Assembly: GCF_019457915.1 (NCBI RefSeq)
Contig: NZ_JAHZSS010000002.1
Span: forward strand, 248,001-312,000
Direction of reading: 5' to 3'
Source of the DNA: Neiella holothuriorum
Lineage (GTDB): Bacteria > Pseudomonadota > Gammaproteobacteria > Enterobacterales > Neiellaceae
Length of the DNA stretch: 64,000 nucleotides
This document shows, piece by piece, positions 26,288 through 35,117 of the stretch (position 1 is its first letter; the number at the start of each line of letters is the position of its first letter). The notes beneath the pieces are model-generated. The model was not told the origin of the DNA, did no database searches, and was given only the letters and a program-made list of their open reading frames with translations. A program made the position numbers and the translations under genes.

Positions 26288-26872
26288 ATGATGAGTTTAG
26301 ACGCCATAAGCATCAGTTTTGCCGTTGTTGTGTTAGCCGAAATGGGCGACAAAAGTCAGCTTGTATGCATGGCTGTGGCTGCTCGTCAGCCTGCTCGACT
26401 CGTGTTAATAGGTGCAATTGCCGCATTTGCAGTGCTCAATGCGGTTGCTGTAATTGTCGGCGGCTCATTAGCTCACTGGTTGCCGGCCGAATGGGTGTTG
26501 GCTGGAGCCGCCGCCATGTTTGGCTACTTTGGTTGGCAAGCTTGTAAAGAAGCAATGCATCATTTACAGGGTGATGAAGAACTGACGTGCCAGCCAATCA
26601 GCCGCAAGCAGGTGGTGTGGTCCACGTTTAGTTTAATTGCCATTGCCGAGTTAGGTGATAAGACGCAACTTAGTGTTGCGGCGTTGAGCGCTAATTATCC
26701 GGTTGTACCGGTTTGGCTCGGTGCCACCGTCGGCTTGGCGTTCACGACAGGGATTGGGGTTGTGGTGGGTTGCACCTTGCTACGGCGACTCAATATGCAG
26801 TGGCTCCATGGCGCTTGTGGCGGCTTATTTTTGCTGATGGCGATTGTCATGGCCTATCGCGCATTTAGCTAG
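26288..26872 (+). CDS. TMEM165/GDT1 family cation exporter
   Basis: A 194-aa inner-membrane protein of the UPF0016/GDT1 family with about six helices arranged as two repeats. Both signature motifs are present: EMGDKSQL near residue 20 and ELGDKTQL near 120. The acidic residues of these motifs bind the cation. Bacterial members export Mn2+ (for example MneA in Vibrio) and eukaryotic members move Ca2+/Mn2+. Starts at 26288 or 26291 are equally possible; the upstream ATG at 26231 does not fit. No strong ribosome site is seen. It converges with arsJ, with two bases between stops. Confidence 0.88.
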   Translation: MMSLDAISISFAVVVLAEMGDKSQLVCMAVAARQPARLVLIGAIAAFAVLNAVAVIVGGSLAHWLPAEWVLAGAAAMFGYFGWQACKEAMHHLQGDEELTCQPISRKQVVWSTFSLIAIAELGDKTQLSVAALSANYPVVPVWLGATVGLAFTTGIGVVVGCTLLRRLNMQWLHGACGGLFLLMAIVMAYRAFS

Positions 26873-26874
26873 AC

Positions 26875-28065
26875 TCATTTGCCTTTTGGTAAGGCGATTG
26901 AAATGACACTTGTTGCCAGCAAAAATGCTACTGAAACCCACAAGCAAGCGGTAAGCCCTGCGAGTTGGTAAACCAAGCCTGACAACACAGTACCAATCAG
27001 CCGGCCCATGGCATTGGCCATGTAGTAAAAGCCAACATCAAGCGATACCCCATCCCGATCGGCATAGCTGACAATCAAATAGGAATGGAGTGAAGAATTC
27101 ACCGCAAACACCGCCCCGAATACTAGCAAGCCAATCACAATGGCTAACTGAGGCTGCCATTGCAGCGTAACGAGACTGGCAACTAAAGCTGTCACAGCGG
27201 CCAGTATACTTGCCCACCACAATGCGGCTCGGCCATCTGGGATTTGGCCGCCTATGCGTGTGAGAATAGGTGCAACCCCTTGTACCAAGCCATAACCGAT
27301 CACCCATACGGCGAGAAATCCAGACACCTGCAAATGTGGCCAGTCAAATACACTCGCGAGGTACACCGGTAGCGCCACAACAAACCACACATCGCGAGCA
27401 CCAAATAGGAACATGCGCGCAGCGGACAGTACATTTACGCTGCGGCTTTTGGAGAAAATATCGCGGAATTTGGTTTTTGCTTTGGCTTTGCCTAAGTCTT
27501 TTTGTAGCAACAACAAACTCATAACGAGCACTGCCGCCAATACAGCCGCCATTCCCAGCATGGCCTGAGTAAACCCAAACCAAGCCAGCAGGCCGCCACC
27601 TAAGAAAAATCCAGCACCTTTAAGCGCGTTCTTTGAGCCCGTTAGAATCGCAACCCACTTGTACAACGCGCTTTGTTGTTGCTCAGGCAACAGCATCTTG
27701 ATACTGCTTTTGGCGCTCATTTTATTGAGATCTTTGGCGATGCCGGAAAGTGCTTGGGCGGCCATGACATAGGGTATAGAGAGCCACTCTGCTGGCGCAG
27801 CCAGTGCTAGCAAGGCAATAATTTGTAACGCCAAACCGAGGTTCATGGTGCTGTTTAAACCCAGCCGGGTGGCCAGCCAGCCGCCAACTAGATTGGTGAT
27901 CACGCCAAACACTTCATAAAACAAAAACAACATGGCGATACTAAGCGCCGAATACCCCAAGTGATGGAAATGAAGCACTACCAACATGCGCAGTGCGCCG
28001 TCAGTGAGCGTGAAATTCCAGTAATTGAAAGTAACCAGAAGGTATTGTTTTAGGGCATGGGTCAT
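26875..28065 (-). CDS. arsJ: Organoarsenical efflux MFS permease ArsJ
   Basis: A 396-aa major facilitator with about twelve membrane helices. The ArsJ hallmarks are strong: NYWNFTLTDGALRMLVVLHF near residue 14, SGIAKDLNKMSAKSSIKML near 110, and LYKWVAILTGSKNALKG near 137. ArsJ exports 1-arseno-3-phosphoglycerate made by the partner GAPDH from arsenate. The ATG at 28065 has an AGGAAAC site and starts at the conserved region; an ORF extends upstream to 28110. It follows the GAPDH gene by 111 bp, with a GC-rich hairpin (28123-28140) in the gap that lacks a T run. Confidence 0.95.
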   Translation of the reverse strand: MTHALKQYLLVTFNYWNFTLTDGALRMLVVLHFHHLGYSALSIAMLFLFYEVFGVITNLVGGWLATRLGLNSTMNLGLALQIIALLALAAPAEWLSIPYVMAAQALSGIAKDLNKMSAKSSIKMLLPEQQQSALYKWVAILTGSKNALKGAGFFLGGGLLAWFGFTQAMLGMAAVLAAVLVMSLLLLQKDLGKAKAKTKFRDIFSKSRSVNVLSAARMFLFGARDVWFVVALPVYLASVFDWPHLQVSGFLAVWVIGYGLVQGVAPILTRIGGQIPDGRAALWWASILAAVTALVASLVTLQWQPQLAIVIGLLVFGAVFAVNSSLHSYLIVSYADRDGVSLDVGFYYMANAMGRLIGTVLSGLVYQLAGLTACLWVSVAFLLATSVISIALPKGK

Positions 28066-28176
28066 GTTGCGTTGTTTCCTGCCGATGTGCGGCAATAACG
28101 GTGACTGCACGATACCGAGCGCGGGGCCTGTTACGGCCCCTGACTCTAGAGGGTTCTAAACCTTGACGATCTCAAT

Positions 28177-29187
28177 TTAAGCTTGGTCCGACAAACCAAC
28201 TTTACGGATCAGCTCACTCGTGCGAGTGGCGTAGCCCATTTCATTGTCGTACCAAGCGTAGATTTTCAGCATCCGCGCTTCGAGCATCATGGTGCTCTGT
28301 GCATCCACCACGGTAGAGCGTTGGTCGCCCTTGTAGTCGATGGATACCAGCGGGCGCTCTTCAAAGCCTAAAATCCCTTGTAGTTCGCTTTCAGAAGCTT
28401 GCTTCAATGCTGCATTGACTTCATCTGCTGAAGTGTCTTTTTGTAGTTCGAATACCATGTCTGTCAATGAGGCATTGGCCAATGGTACGCGTACCGCATG
28501 ACCGTTAATTTTGCCTTTTAGCTCAGGAAAAATTTCGACAATGGCTGTGGCTGAGCCGGTTGTAGTTGGGATCAGCGACATGCCACAAGCACGGGCGCGG
28601 CGTAAATCTTTGTGTGGTGCATCCAAAATGGTCTGCGTGTTGGTCAGATCGTGAATCGTGGTCATCATGCAGCGCTCAATACCAAACTGCTCGTTGATCA
28701 CTTTAATCACTGGCGCCAAGCAATTTGTGGTGCAGCTTGCGGCTGTGACGATTGGATGTTGATCTGGCTGATAAAGGTGGTCATTTACGCCCATCACGAT
28801 GTTGGCGATGCCCGGCTCTTTCACTGGCGCTGACACCACCACGCGCTTCACGCCCTGAGTTAAATAACCCTGTAATAACTCGGTTTTACGATGGACGCCG
28901 GTGGCTTCGAGCACAACATCACAACCAGACCAGTCCACATCAGCAATAGCCTTGGCTTGGCTACAAGCGATGCGCTTACCGTTAATTAGCATGTCAGTGC
29001 CATCGCTGGTCACCTCGTGTTGCCAAGTGCCCTGTACCGAATCGAATTGCAGCAAGTGAGCGAGGGTGCTGGCGTCGCCGGCGACATCGTTAATTTGAAC
29101 AAATTCTAATTCTGGCCAGTCGAATGCGGCGCGCAGCGCAAGGCGGCCAATGCGGCCAAAGCCGTTAATACCTACTTTAATGGTCAT
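28177..29187 (-). CDS. gap: Glyceraldehyde-3-phosphate dehydrogenase, ArsJ-associated
   Basis: A 336-aa NAD-dependent GAPDH. The Rossmann start is [17 protein letters not shown]; the catalytic Cys lies in [11 protein letters not shown] near 154 and the general-base His in [11 protein letters not shown] near 180. In arsenate-resistance operons such a GAPDH uses arsenate in place of phosphate to form 1-arseno-3-phosphoglycerate, which ArsJ expels. Its ATG overlaps the arsR TGA stop, which shows operon coupling. It is not expected to be the main glycolytic copy, but that cannot be tested here. Confidence 0.95.
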   Translation of the reverse strand: MTIKVGINGFGRIGRLALRAAFDWPELEFVQINDVAGDASTLAHLLQFDSVQGTWQHEVTSDGTDMLINGKRIACSQAKAIADVDWSGCDVVLEATGVHRKTELLQGYLTQGVKRVVVSAPVKEPGIANIVMGVNDHLYQPDQHPIVTAASCTTNCLAPVIKVINEQFGIERCMMTTIHDLTNTQTILDAPHKDLRRARACGMSLIPTTTGSATAIVEIFPELKGKINGHAVRVPLANASLTDMVFELQKDTSADEVNAALKQASESELQGILGFEERPLVSIDYKGDQRSTVVDAQSTMMLEARMLKIYAWYDNEMGYATRTSELIRKVGLSDQA

Positions 29188-29588
29188 GATGCTTCTCCGG
29201 GGCAGCAGTCGCGGAGACGTTTAGGGCGTTCGCCCATTTGCTCCATGCGGACTACAAGCTGTGTAATACGTGCTGTTTCAGAAGTTTTTAGTTGTTCCAA
29301 CATGTATTTAAGCCATGCCGGAATATCGGAATTGAGTTGATAATGAACCCATTTCCCCTGCCGTCGATCGGTCAGTACGCCTGCGCGGCGCAGCAATGCC
29401 AAGTTGCGAGATATTTTAGCTTGCGGTTGTTGCATGGCTGTTTCTAGCTCACACACGCAAAGCTCGCCTTGATGATCGATCAGCAAGGTCAGTTCAAGTC
29501 GGTTGATATCGGCCAGTGATTTGACGATATCTAAAGATTGGTCAAGGGTAAGCTGCGTGTCGGCAGCTGACTCAGTAGCAATTGACAT
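29184..29588 (-). CDS. arsR: ArsR family arsenic-responsive repressor
   Basis: A 134-aa winged-helix repressor. The metalloid site region reads [14 protein letters not shown] (residues about 40-53), the ArsR signature position, but the usual third Cys of CVCDLC is replaced by Glu-x. The recognition helix follows ([19 protein letters not shown]). A vicinal Cys pair occurs near the C-terminus ([11 protein letters not shown]), which could complete an As(III) site. It is first in arsR-gap-arsJ and should bind its own promoter until arsenite is sensed. Confidence 0.92.
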   Translation of the reverse strand: MSIATESAADTQLTLDQSLDIVKSLADINRLELTLLIDHQGELCVCELETAMQQPQAKISRNLALLRRAGVLTDRRQGKWVHYQLNSDIPAWLKYMLEQLKTSETARITQLVVRMEQMGERPKRLRDCCPGEAS

Positions 29589-29619
29589 GATAGCGACTCC
29601 AACAAATGAGTACGCTAAT

Positions 29620-29641
29620 CATATACAAAAAAACAGATATG
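29620..29641. promoter_or_regulatory. Inverted repeat before arsR, possible ArsR operator
   Basis: CATAT at 29620-29624 and ATATG at 29637-29641 are separated by 12 AT-rich bases in the 85-bp gap upstream of arsR. Position fits autoregulation. The half-sites are short, so this is tentative. Confidence 0.35.
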
Positions 29642-29673
29642 TAAAATATCGAATTTGTTATGTCGGTTGAAGT

Positions 29674-30120
29674 TTAGTTTTTATCGAGCAGCGATAACCA
29701 CTTGGGTGCCAGCCAGAAACCGGCAAACATCGCGACGACAAACAGCACGATTTGCGATTCGCCGGTGGTCAATAAGGTTAAGGCTGGGCCGGGGCAAATA
29801 CCGGCCAACCCCCAGCCAATGCCAAACAAAATGGCGCCTATGAGTAGTTTGCAGTCGAGATCGGTTCGCACTGGAATTTGCATTGTTTGCTGTAACGCTG
29901 ATTTCTCTCGGCGCTTTACAACCAACCAGTAAACGGGCGCGTACACAGCAAGTGCACCGGCCATTACAAAGGCTAGTGACGGATCCCAATGGCCGAACAG
30001 ATCTAAAAAGCCAATGACTTTTTGAGGATTCACCATACCGGAAATGACTAGACCAAGCCCCATCAATAGGCCGCAGGCCAAGGCACTTAGATAAGTTTTA
30101 ACATTGGTTGGTTGTTTCAT
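29674..30120 (-). CDS. YeeE/YedE family (DUF6691-type) permease half, PmpB-like
   Basis: A 148-aa membrane protein with about four helices. The conserved cysteine loop reads GWGLAGICPGPALTLL near residue 105. Two small YeeE/YedE halves next to persulfide enzymes resemble the PmpA/PmpB pair and are thought to move thiosulfate-like sulfur compounds or persulfide-related species. The ATG at 30120 overlaps the stop of the upstream half (TGATG), so a GTG three codons earlier is less likely. It is the last gene of the operon. Confidence 0.85.
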   Translation of the reverse strand: MKQPTNVKTYLSALACGLLMGLGLVISGMVNPQKVIGFLDLFGHWDPSLAFVMAGALAVYAPVYWLVVKRREKSALQQTMQIPVRTDLDCKLLIGAILFGIGWGLAGICPGPALTLLTTGESQIVLFVVAMFAGFWLAPKWLSLLDKN

Positions 30121-30545
30121 CAGGACCACCCTTTGAGATTAGATGAAACAGCAACCACGATGATTGCCGTTGTCATGAACACAAGGGTGGCGACGATGGA
30201 ACGTTTTGATAATCTCGCCATGCCACAAATGCCGTGACCGGACGTACACCCGCTGCCAATATTGGTCCCCATGCCAACTAACAAGCCCGCAATGATGATG
30301 AGCGTGGTGCTGCGTTCGGCCAGTGGCGCAATATTGATGGCTGTCGGTAACAACACCCACGGCGCAACGATTAGACCTAGAACAAAAGCCAACCGCCAAC
30401 CCCAGTCGCCGTTTGGTTTTTGCAGTAGTTGGCTGGCAATGCCGCTGATACCGGCAATTCTGCCATTGAGCAGCAACAAGAGTACGCCGCCTGCGCCAAT
30501 GAGCGCGCCGCCTAGTAGTGCGCTGATAGGGGTAAATTCGGTCAT
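30120..30545 (-). CDS. YeeE/YedE family permease half, PmpA-like
   Basis: A 141-aa membrane protein with about four helices. Near residue 95 it carries the family signature GTNIGSGCTSGHGICGMARL, with two conserved Cys expected to line the transport path. It forms a pair with the downstream half, the two stop and start codons overlapping. It lies 18 bp after the CoA-disulfide reductase gene, so all three are likely one operon acting on reactive sulfur. Confidence 0.88.
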   Translation of the reverse strand: MTEFTPISALLGGALIGAGGVLLLLLNGRIAGISGIASQLLQKPNGDWGWRLAFVLGLIVAPWVLLPTAINIAPLAERSTTLIIIAGLLVGMGTNIGSGCTSGHGICGMARLSKRSIVATLVFMTTAIIVVAVSSNLKGWS

Positions 30546-30563
30546 GATTTGGCTCCAATGAAA

Positions 30564-32216
30564 CTACAGACAGGCGTTAACCATTTGGTAAGTCTTAAAG
30601 CCGCCCGTCATGTTTTTGGCTTTGAAGCCGGCGTTAATTAGCATGCGCGTAGCGACATGAGCCCGTAGACCGACCATGCAGGTCACCAAATATTCTTTGG
30701 TATCGTCTAACTCATTGAGCCGTTCGCGTAACTGATCAAGTGGAATGTTCACGGCGCCTGCCACTTCACCAACATTTTTTAACTCCGGTGGATTACGCAC
30801 ATCCAACACCACTTGGTTGGGCGCAGGGCTGAGCACATCCTCCACCTGACAGATGTCAGTTTCACCACGTAAGTAGTTGGCGGCCACAAAACCGGCCAGA
30901 TTGACCACATCTTTAGCCGAGCCGTAAGGCGGTGCGTAGCAAAGCTCTTGCTCCTCTAAGTCAAAGGCGGTTAATTTGGCGCGAATGGCCATGGCAAGCA
31001 CATCAATACGTTTGTCGACTCCGTCTTTTCCGACTGCTTGTGCACCAAGAATAGTGCCTTCTGTTGGCTCAAATAACAGCTTCAAACTCACCGCACTGGC
31101 GCCGGGGAAGTAACCCGCATGGTTCATCGGGTGGACATAGATCTTTTCGTAATCTCGGCCGTTACGTTGGAGCATTTTTTCACTGGCACCGGTTGACGCA
31201 ATGGTCAGATCAAAGACTCGGCAAACGGCCGTGCCTTGGGTTGCATGGTAGCGCTTATCGCCACCGAGCATGTTGTCGGCTGCAATGCGGCCTTGTCGGT
31301 TAGCGGGGCCTGCCAGCGGGATCAGTGCTGGCGCACCGGAAATTAGCTCAACATGTTCAACGGCATCGCCAGCGGCATAGATATCGGCCACTGACGTTTC
31401 CATACGTTGGTTGACCTTAATACCGCCTAGTTCACCAATTTCAATGCCGGCCTGTTGTGCCAGCTCGATTTCAGGCTTGACGCCTGTTGCAAGGATCAGC
31501 AACTGGGTGCTGAGGGTTTGGCCGTCAGATAAGGTCAGCTGTAAATCGGCTTCACGCTCTTGCACTGCGGTAACCGCCGTAGCCAATTTCAAATCGACAT
31601 CATGGGACTTGATTGCTTGATGCAGCGGACTGGCCATTTCTGCATCCACATTGGCCATGACCTGCTTGCCAAGTTCAACTAGGGCTACTCTCAAGCCGCG
31701 TTGTTTGAGAGCTTCAACTGCTTCCAAACCGATAAATCCGCCACCCATAACCGTGGCATGGGTTGGTTTATCACGCTCGATTAAAGCCATGATATTGTCC
31801 ATGTCCGGCAGGGTTCTTAAGGTAAATGAGCGACTATTGATTAACCCTGGAATGGGCGGCAAGACCGACTTGGCGCCGGGGCTAAGCAACAATTTGTCGT
31901 AGGGCTCCTCATAAGAAGCTCCGGTGGCAAGCTGCCGTACCGTGACGGTTTTACTGGCGACGTTGATACGTTCCACGTTGCAACCGATGCGCACGTCAAC
32001 ATTGAAACGCTGCTTAAAGCTTTGCGGGGTTTGCAGCACTAAAGCATCGCGTGATTCGATGTCGCCGCCAATATGATAGGGCAAGCCACAATTTGCAAAG
32101 GAAACGTAATCACCGCGGTCAAACATGACGATATTGGCAGACTCACTCATTCGGCGCGCTCGAGCGGCAGCAGATGCGCCGCCGGCGACGCCACCGACGA
32201 TAACAATACGGGTCAT
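30564..32216 (-). CDS. CoA-disulfide/persulfide reductase with C-terminal rhodanese domain
   Basis: A 550-aa two-part enzyme. Residues 1-440 form a flavin-dependent pyridine-nucleotide-disulfide reductase: FAD-binding IVIVGGVAGGASAAARARR, the single redox Cys in SFANCGLPYHIGG near 43, and NAD-binding HATVMGGGFIGLEAVEAL near 153. Residues about 455-550 form a rhodanese domain with active Cys in VTCMVGLRAH near 513. The same fusion is known from CoADR-Rhd and from Npsr of Shewanella, which reduce CoA or sulfane persulfides. An AAAGG ribosome site precedes the ATG. A palindromic operator-like element lies just upstream. Confidence 0.93.
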   Translation of the reverse strand: MTRIVIVGGVAGGASAAARARRMSESANIVMFDRGDYVSFANCGLPYHIGGDIESRDALVLQTPQSFKQRFNVDVRIGCNVERINVASKTVTVRQLATGASYEEPYDKLLLSPGAKSVLPPIPGLINSRSFTLRTLPDMDNIMALIERDKPTHATVMGGGFIGLEAVEALKQRGLRVALVELGKQVMANVDAEMASPLHQAIKSHDVDLKLATAVTAVQEREADLQLTLSDGQTLSTQLLILATGVKPEIELAQQAGIEIGELGGIKVNQRMETSVADIYAAGDAVEHVELISGAPALIPLAGPANRQGRIAADNMLGGDKRYHATQGTAVCRVFDLTIASTGASEKMLQRNGRDYEKIYVHPMNHAGYFPGASAVSLKLLFEPTEGTILGAQAVGKDGVDKRIDVLAMAIRAKLTAFDLEEQELCYAPPYGSAKDVVNLAGFVAANYLRGETDICQVEDVLSPAPNQVVLDVRNPPELKNVGEVAGAVNIPLDQLRERLNELDDTKEYLVTCMVGLRAHVATRMLINAGFKAKNMTGGFKTYQMVNACL

Positions 32217-32243
32217 AGCAAAGGCCTTTTGAATAATATTAAA

Positions 32244-32259
32244 TTAGATAATTCTAATA
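32244..32259. promoter_or_regulatory. Palindrome upstream of persulfide operon (BigR/YgaV-like operator)
   Basis: ATTAGATAATTCTAAT contains TTAGA and TCTAA around a TAAT centre, a perfect 6-bp inverted repeat with the flanking A and T. It lies about 30 bp upstream of the reductase ATG. Sulfide-responsive ArsR-family repressors (BigR, YgaV, SqrR) bind AT-rich sites of this type. No such regulator gene is adjacent unless the arsR at 29184 serves; this is inference. Confidence 0.45.
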
Positions 32260-32320
32260 TACAGGTTGTAGCTGATTTGTCCACTGTAAATTAACGCTGA
32301 TTGGTTGTTAATTAATCAAG

Positions 32321-32349
32321 ATCAAAAACGCCAGCAGGCTGCTGGCGTT
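32321..32349 (-). terminator. Intrinsic terminator after trpS
   Basis: On the minus strand AACGCCAGCA and its complement form a 10-bp stem around a 3-base loop, followed by T residues. It ends the rpe-gph-trpS operon 26 bp after the trpS stop. Confidence 0.88.
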
Positions 32350-32374
32350 AGTTGGCTTAATAAAAGTGAGCGGA

Positions 32375-33379
32375 TTAAGGCGCTTGAATAAAGCCGACTT
32401 TGTCGTATACCGCCGCCAACGTCTTGGACGCTTGCGCACTCGCTCGGTCAGCACCACTGCGCATAACTGAGTGCAGGTAGTCGGTATTGGCGCGTAGTTC
32501 AGCGTATTTTTGCTGAATCGGATCAATCATGGCCACGATTGCCTCCGCCGTGTCGCCCTTCAGGTGACCGTACATTTTGTCTTCGTACTCAGGGACTAAA
32601 TCGTCAATGGTTCGGCCGGTAGCGATTGACAACAATGTGAGTAAATTCGAGACACCAGGCTTCTCTTGCGTATCAAAATAGATACGAGCTTGTTCATCAG
32701 AGTCGGTCACTGCCGATTTAATTTTCTTGGTGATCTGCTTGAGCGTGTCATTCAACAAAATGAAGGACTTTGGATTCACGTCCGACTTCGACATTTTCTT
32801 GGTCGGCTCTTGTAGTGACATGATGCGGGCGCCGACTTTTGGGATCATGGGCTCTGGCACACGAAGGGTGTCGCCGTAAATATTGTTGAAGCGCGTGGCG
32901 ACGTCACGAGTTAATTCAAGGTGCTGTTTTTGATCATCGCCAACCGGTACTTGCTCAGCTTGATAAAGCAGAATGTCCGAAGCCATTAAAACAGGGTAGC
33001 CATACAGGCCCACGTTGATGTTGCTGGCATTTTTGGCTGACTTATCTTTGAACTGAGTCATACGGCTCAATTCGCCCATTTGGGTGTAGCAGTTGAGCAC
33101 CCAAGTCAGTTGCGCATGTTCTGGTACGTGAGACTGAACGAAAATAGCGCTTTTTTCTGGATCCAAACCACAGGCGATATACATAGCCAAGCAGTCGTAA
33201 ACTTGATTGCGCAGTTGCTGCGGATCTTGGCGCACAGTAATGGCATGCAAGTCGGCCAGCATAAAGAAGCAATCGAATTCATTCTGCATTGGCACCCACT
33301 GGTTGATGGCGCCAATGTAGTTACCAATGGTAAGGCTGCCAGAGGGCTGAATACCGCTGAGCACAATGGGTTTGGACAT
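32375..33379 (-). CDS. trpS: Tryptophanyl-tRNA synthetase
   Basis: A 334-aa class I aminoacyl-tRNA synthetase that charges tRNA-Trp. The start shows [20 protein letters not shown] with the HIGH-type motif (TIGN), and the KMSKS motif lies at [10 protein letters not shown] near 195. Length matches the bacterial enzyme. It is the last gene of rpe-gph-trpS, the E. coli order, 9 bp after gph. Confidence 0.97.
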   Translation of the reverse strand: MSKPIVLSGIQPSGSLTIGNYIGAINQWVPMQNEFDCFFMLADLHAITVRQDPQQLRNQVYDCLAMYIACGLDPEKSAIFVQSHVPEHAQLTWVLNCYTQMGELSRMTQFKDKSAKNASNINVGLYGYPVLMASDILLYQAEQVPVGDDQKQHLELTRDVATRFNNIYGDTLRVPEPMIPKVGARIMSLQEPTKKMSKSDVNPKSFILLNDTLKQITKKIKSAVTDSDEQARIYFDTQEKPGVSNLLTLLSIATGRTIDDLVPEYEDKMYGHLKGDTAEAIVAMIDPIQQKYAELRANTDYLHSVMRSGADRASAQASKTLAAVYDKVGFIQAP

Positions 33380-33388
33380 GTGTATTAC

Positions 33389-34069
33389 CTAAACGTGTTG
33401 ATTTGTTGAAGCCAGCTGCTGTGCTAGCTCGATTAAGTTATCAGCAACCTGATCTGGATTGCTAAGGGCGATATGTTCGCCGTAGTTATAGCCGTAGGTC
33501 AAGCCAAGGGTTTGTGCCCCCGCGGCCTGCCCTGCCTGAACGTCATTTTTGGAGTCACCCACCATCAACAATTCGCTTGGCTTAATTTGCCATTGTTGGC
33601 AAACATGCAATAACGGTAGTGGGTGTGGTTTTTTCTCTTGCAGGGTGTCGCCACCTAAGACAATTGAAAAGTAATCGGCTAAATCAAAGTCAGCTAATAG
33701 GCTTGGTAAAAAGCGCGCCGCTTTATTGGTGATCAACGCCATGGCCATACCCTGTTTATGCAATTCAGCCAACGCAGGTGCAACGCCTTCATATAAACGT
33801 GAACGTGAACTGGAATCAGCGGCGTAGGCGTCAGTAAACAGTGTAAACGCTTGCTCGTAAGTCGATGAGCAAAGTTTTGCATGAGCCATTGCCCGTTGCA
33901 CCAGCTTGGGCATGCCATTACCAACCCATTGTCTGGAAAGCTGATCGCAAACCGGCTCTGCACCTAAATCAGTCAGCATTACATTGATGGCTGCGCCTAA
34001 ATCGGGCGCACTATCGAGCAAGGTGCCATCTAAATCAAATGCGATGCCTTTTATACCCTGGAACACCAT
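33389..34069 (-). CDS. gph: Phosphoglycolate phosphatase
   Basis: A 226-aa HAD-superfamily phosphatase that removes phosphate from 2-phosphoglycolate, formed for example in DNA repair. HAD motif I is AFDLDGTLLDSAPD near residue 9, motif II ALITNKAARFL near 115, and motif IV LMVGDSKNDVQAGQAAG near 170. Its start codon overlaps the rpe stop (TAATG), which suggests translational coupling. Order rpe-gph-trpS is conserved with E. coli. Confidence 0.95.
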   Translation of the reverse strand: MVFQGIKGIAFDLDGTLLDSAPDLGAAINVMLTDLGAEPVCDQLSRQWVGNGMPKLVQRAMAHAKLCSSTYEQAFTLFTDAYAADSSSRSRLYEGVAPALAELHKQGMAMALITNKAARFLPSLLADFDLADYFSIVLGGDTLQEKKPHPLPLLHVCQQWQIKPSELLMVGDSKNDVQAGQAAGAQTLGLTYGYNYGEHIALSNPDQVADNLIELAQQLASTNQHV

Positions 34070-34788
34070 TAGGACTCGTCACCAGCTTCAGAAATGGTTT
34101 CAGAATCTGCAGCAGAGGCCAATTTAGTACGCATTTCTGCGATGACTTGGGCGTAATCGGGTTGGCCAAAAATAGCTGAGCCAGCAACAAAGGTATCGGC
34201 CCCCGCAGCTGCAATGTCGCCAATGTTGGCTGTATTGACACCGCCATCAACCTCAAGCCGGATAGGAAGGCCGTAGGCGTCAATCAGTGCGCGTGTTTGA
34301 CGGACTTTGTCCATGGTCGATGGAATGAATTTCTGGCCACCAAAGCCTGGGTTTACCGACATCAACAAGATCAAATCTAAATCATCAATAAGGTAATCGA
34401 CAATGCTGAGCGGTGTACCTGGGTTAAGTACGATGCCAGCCTGACAACCAGCTGCCTTAATTGCTTGAATGCTGCGATGTGGATGCTTTGACGCTTCTGG
34501 GTGGAAGCTGATCAGGCTTGCGCCAGCTTCAGCGAATTGTGGAATTAAGGCATCAACGGGCTCAACCATTAAATGTACATCGATGGGAGCGCTAATGCCG
34601 TAGTCGCGCAGCGCTTTACACACGGCAGGGCCGAACGTCAGGTTGGGGACGTAATGGTTGTCCATGACATCGAAGTGAACCCAGTCGGCGCCAGCGGCCA
34701 ACACTTTTGCCACATCATCACCTAAGCGCGCTAAATCAGCCGATAAGATCGAAGGAGCAATAACATGAGGATGAATTGTATTAGCCAT
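34069..34788 (-). CDS. rpe: Ribulose-phosphate 3-epimerase
   Basis: A 239-aa TIM-barrel enzyme of the pentose phosphate pathway that interconverts ribulose and xylulose 5-phosphates. Motifs: [15 protein letters not shown] at the start, [17 protein letters not shown] near 38 with the metal-binding His and Asp, IDVHLMVEP near 68, [12 protein letters not shown] near 140, and the LEVDGGVN phosphate loop near 173. It is first in rpe-gph-trpS. In E. coli dam lies directly upstream; here three small genes intervene. Confidence 0.97.
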   Translation of the reverse strand: MANTIHPHVIAPSILSADLARLGDDVAKVLAAGADWVHFDVMDNHYVPNLTFGPAVCKALRDYGISAPIDVHLMVEPVDALIPQFAEAGASLISFHPEASKHPHRSIQAIKAAGCQAGIVLNPGTPLSIVDYLIDDLDLILLMSVNPGFGGQKFIPSTMDKVRQTRALIDAYGLPIRLEVDGGVNTANIGDIAAAGADTFVAGSAIFGQPDYAQVIAEMRTKLASAADSETISEAGDES

Positions 34789-34884
34789 GGGTTATGTTCG
34801 CCGGTTGTTTACGTCTCAGATTTAGTAAAGGCGTTAGTGTAGCGGATCCGGTTGGTCAATGCAGTGATGATGGTTATTGAATAG

Positions 34885-34953
34885 TTGCACCAACTATGAC
34901 TGTTTGCACCAAATTGGATTTGCGCACTATCTCGTGGATCAAAAGTGGTGCAA
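34885..34953. promoter_or_regulatory. NtrC-like half-sites (TTGCACCAA repeats)
   Basis: TTGCACCAA occurs at 34885-34893 and again at 34904-34912, 19 bp apart, and the inverted form TGGTGCAA occurs at 34946-34953. NtrC binds TGCACCA-N3-TGGTGCA, so these are perfect half-sites, though none of the three forms a full palindrome. They lie 75-140 bp upstream of the -24 element, the usual enhancer range. Confidence 0.5.
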
Positions 34954-35025
34954 AGAGGTAAATTAGAAAACGTTGTTAAGTGCATAATTATTCATAAATG
35001 TTTAATAAATATAGGTATTACAACT

Positions 35026-35042
35026 CTGGCATAGCGTGTGCT
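35026..35042 (+). promoter_or_regulatory. Sigma-54-type promoter (-24/-12)
   Basis: CTGGCATAGCGTGTGCT keeps the invariant GG (35028-35029) and GC (35040-35041) at the required 12-bp spacing and matches YTGGCA and TGCT of the sigma-54 consensus. The start point would be near 35053, 65 bp before the ATG of the TorF-family gene. With the upstream NtrC-like sites it suggests induction by nitrogen limitation. Confidence 0.55.
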
Positions 35043-35117
35043 TTAATCAGCCCAGACTATGAAACGACATACTAAAAAGTCGAATAACATCACTCACATA
35101 TCCAGGAGTACACACTT

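Larger units (their letters stand above)
34789..35117. other. 329-bp divergent regulatory spacer (rpe / TorF-family gene)
   Basis: No gene is seen. The right half holds NtrC-like half-sites and a sigma-54-type promoter for the TorF-family gene, listed separately. The remainder would hold the rpe promoter reading leftward. The DNA between 34955 and 35020 is very AT-rich, which fits bending between an enhancer and a sigma-54 promoter. Confidence 0.55.

Noticed and set aside
28123-28140. GGGGCC/GGCCCC hairpin between the arsenic GAPDH gene and arsJ, as a terminator
   Set aside because: No U run follows on the minus strand; the genes are functionally paired, so it is more likely a processing or spacing hairpin.
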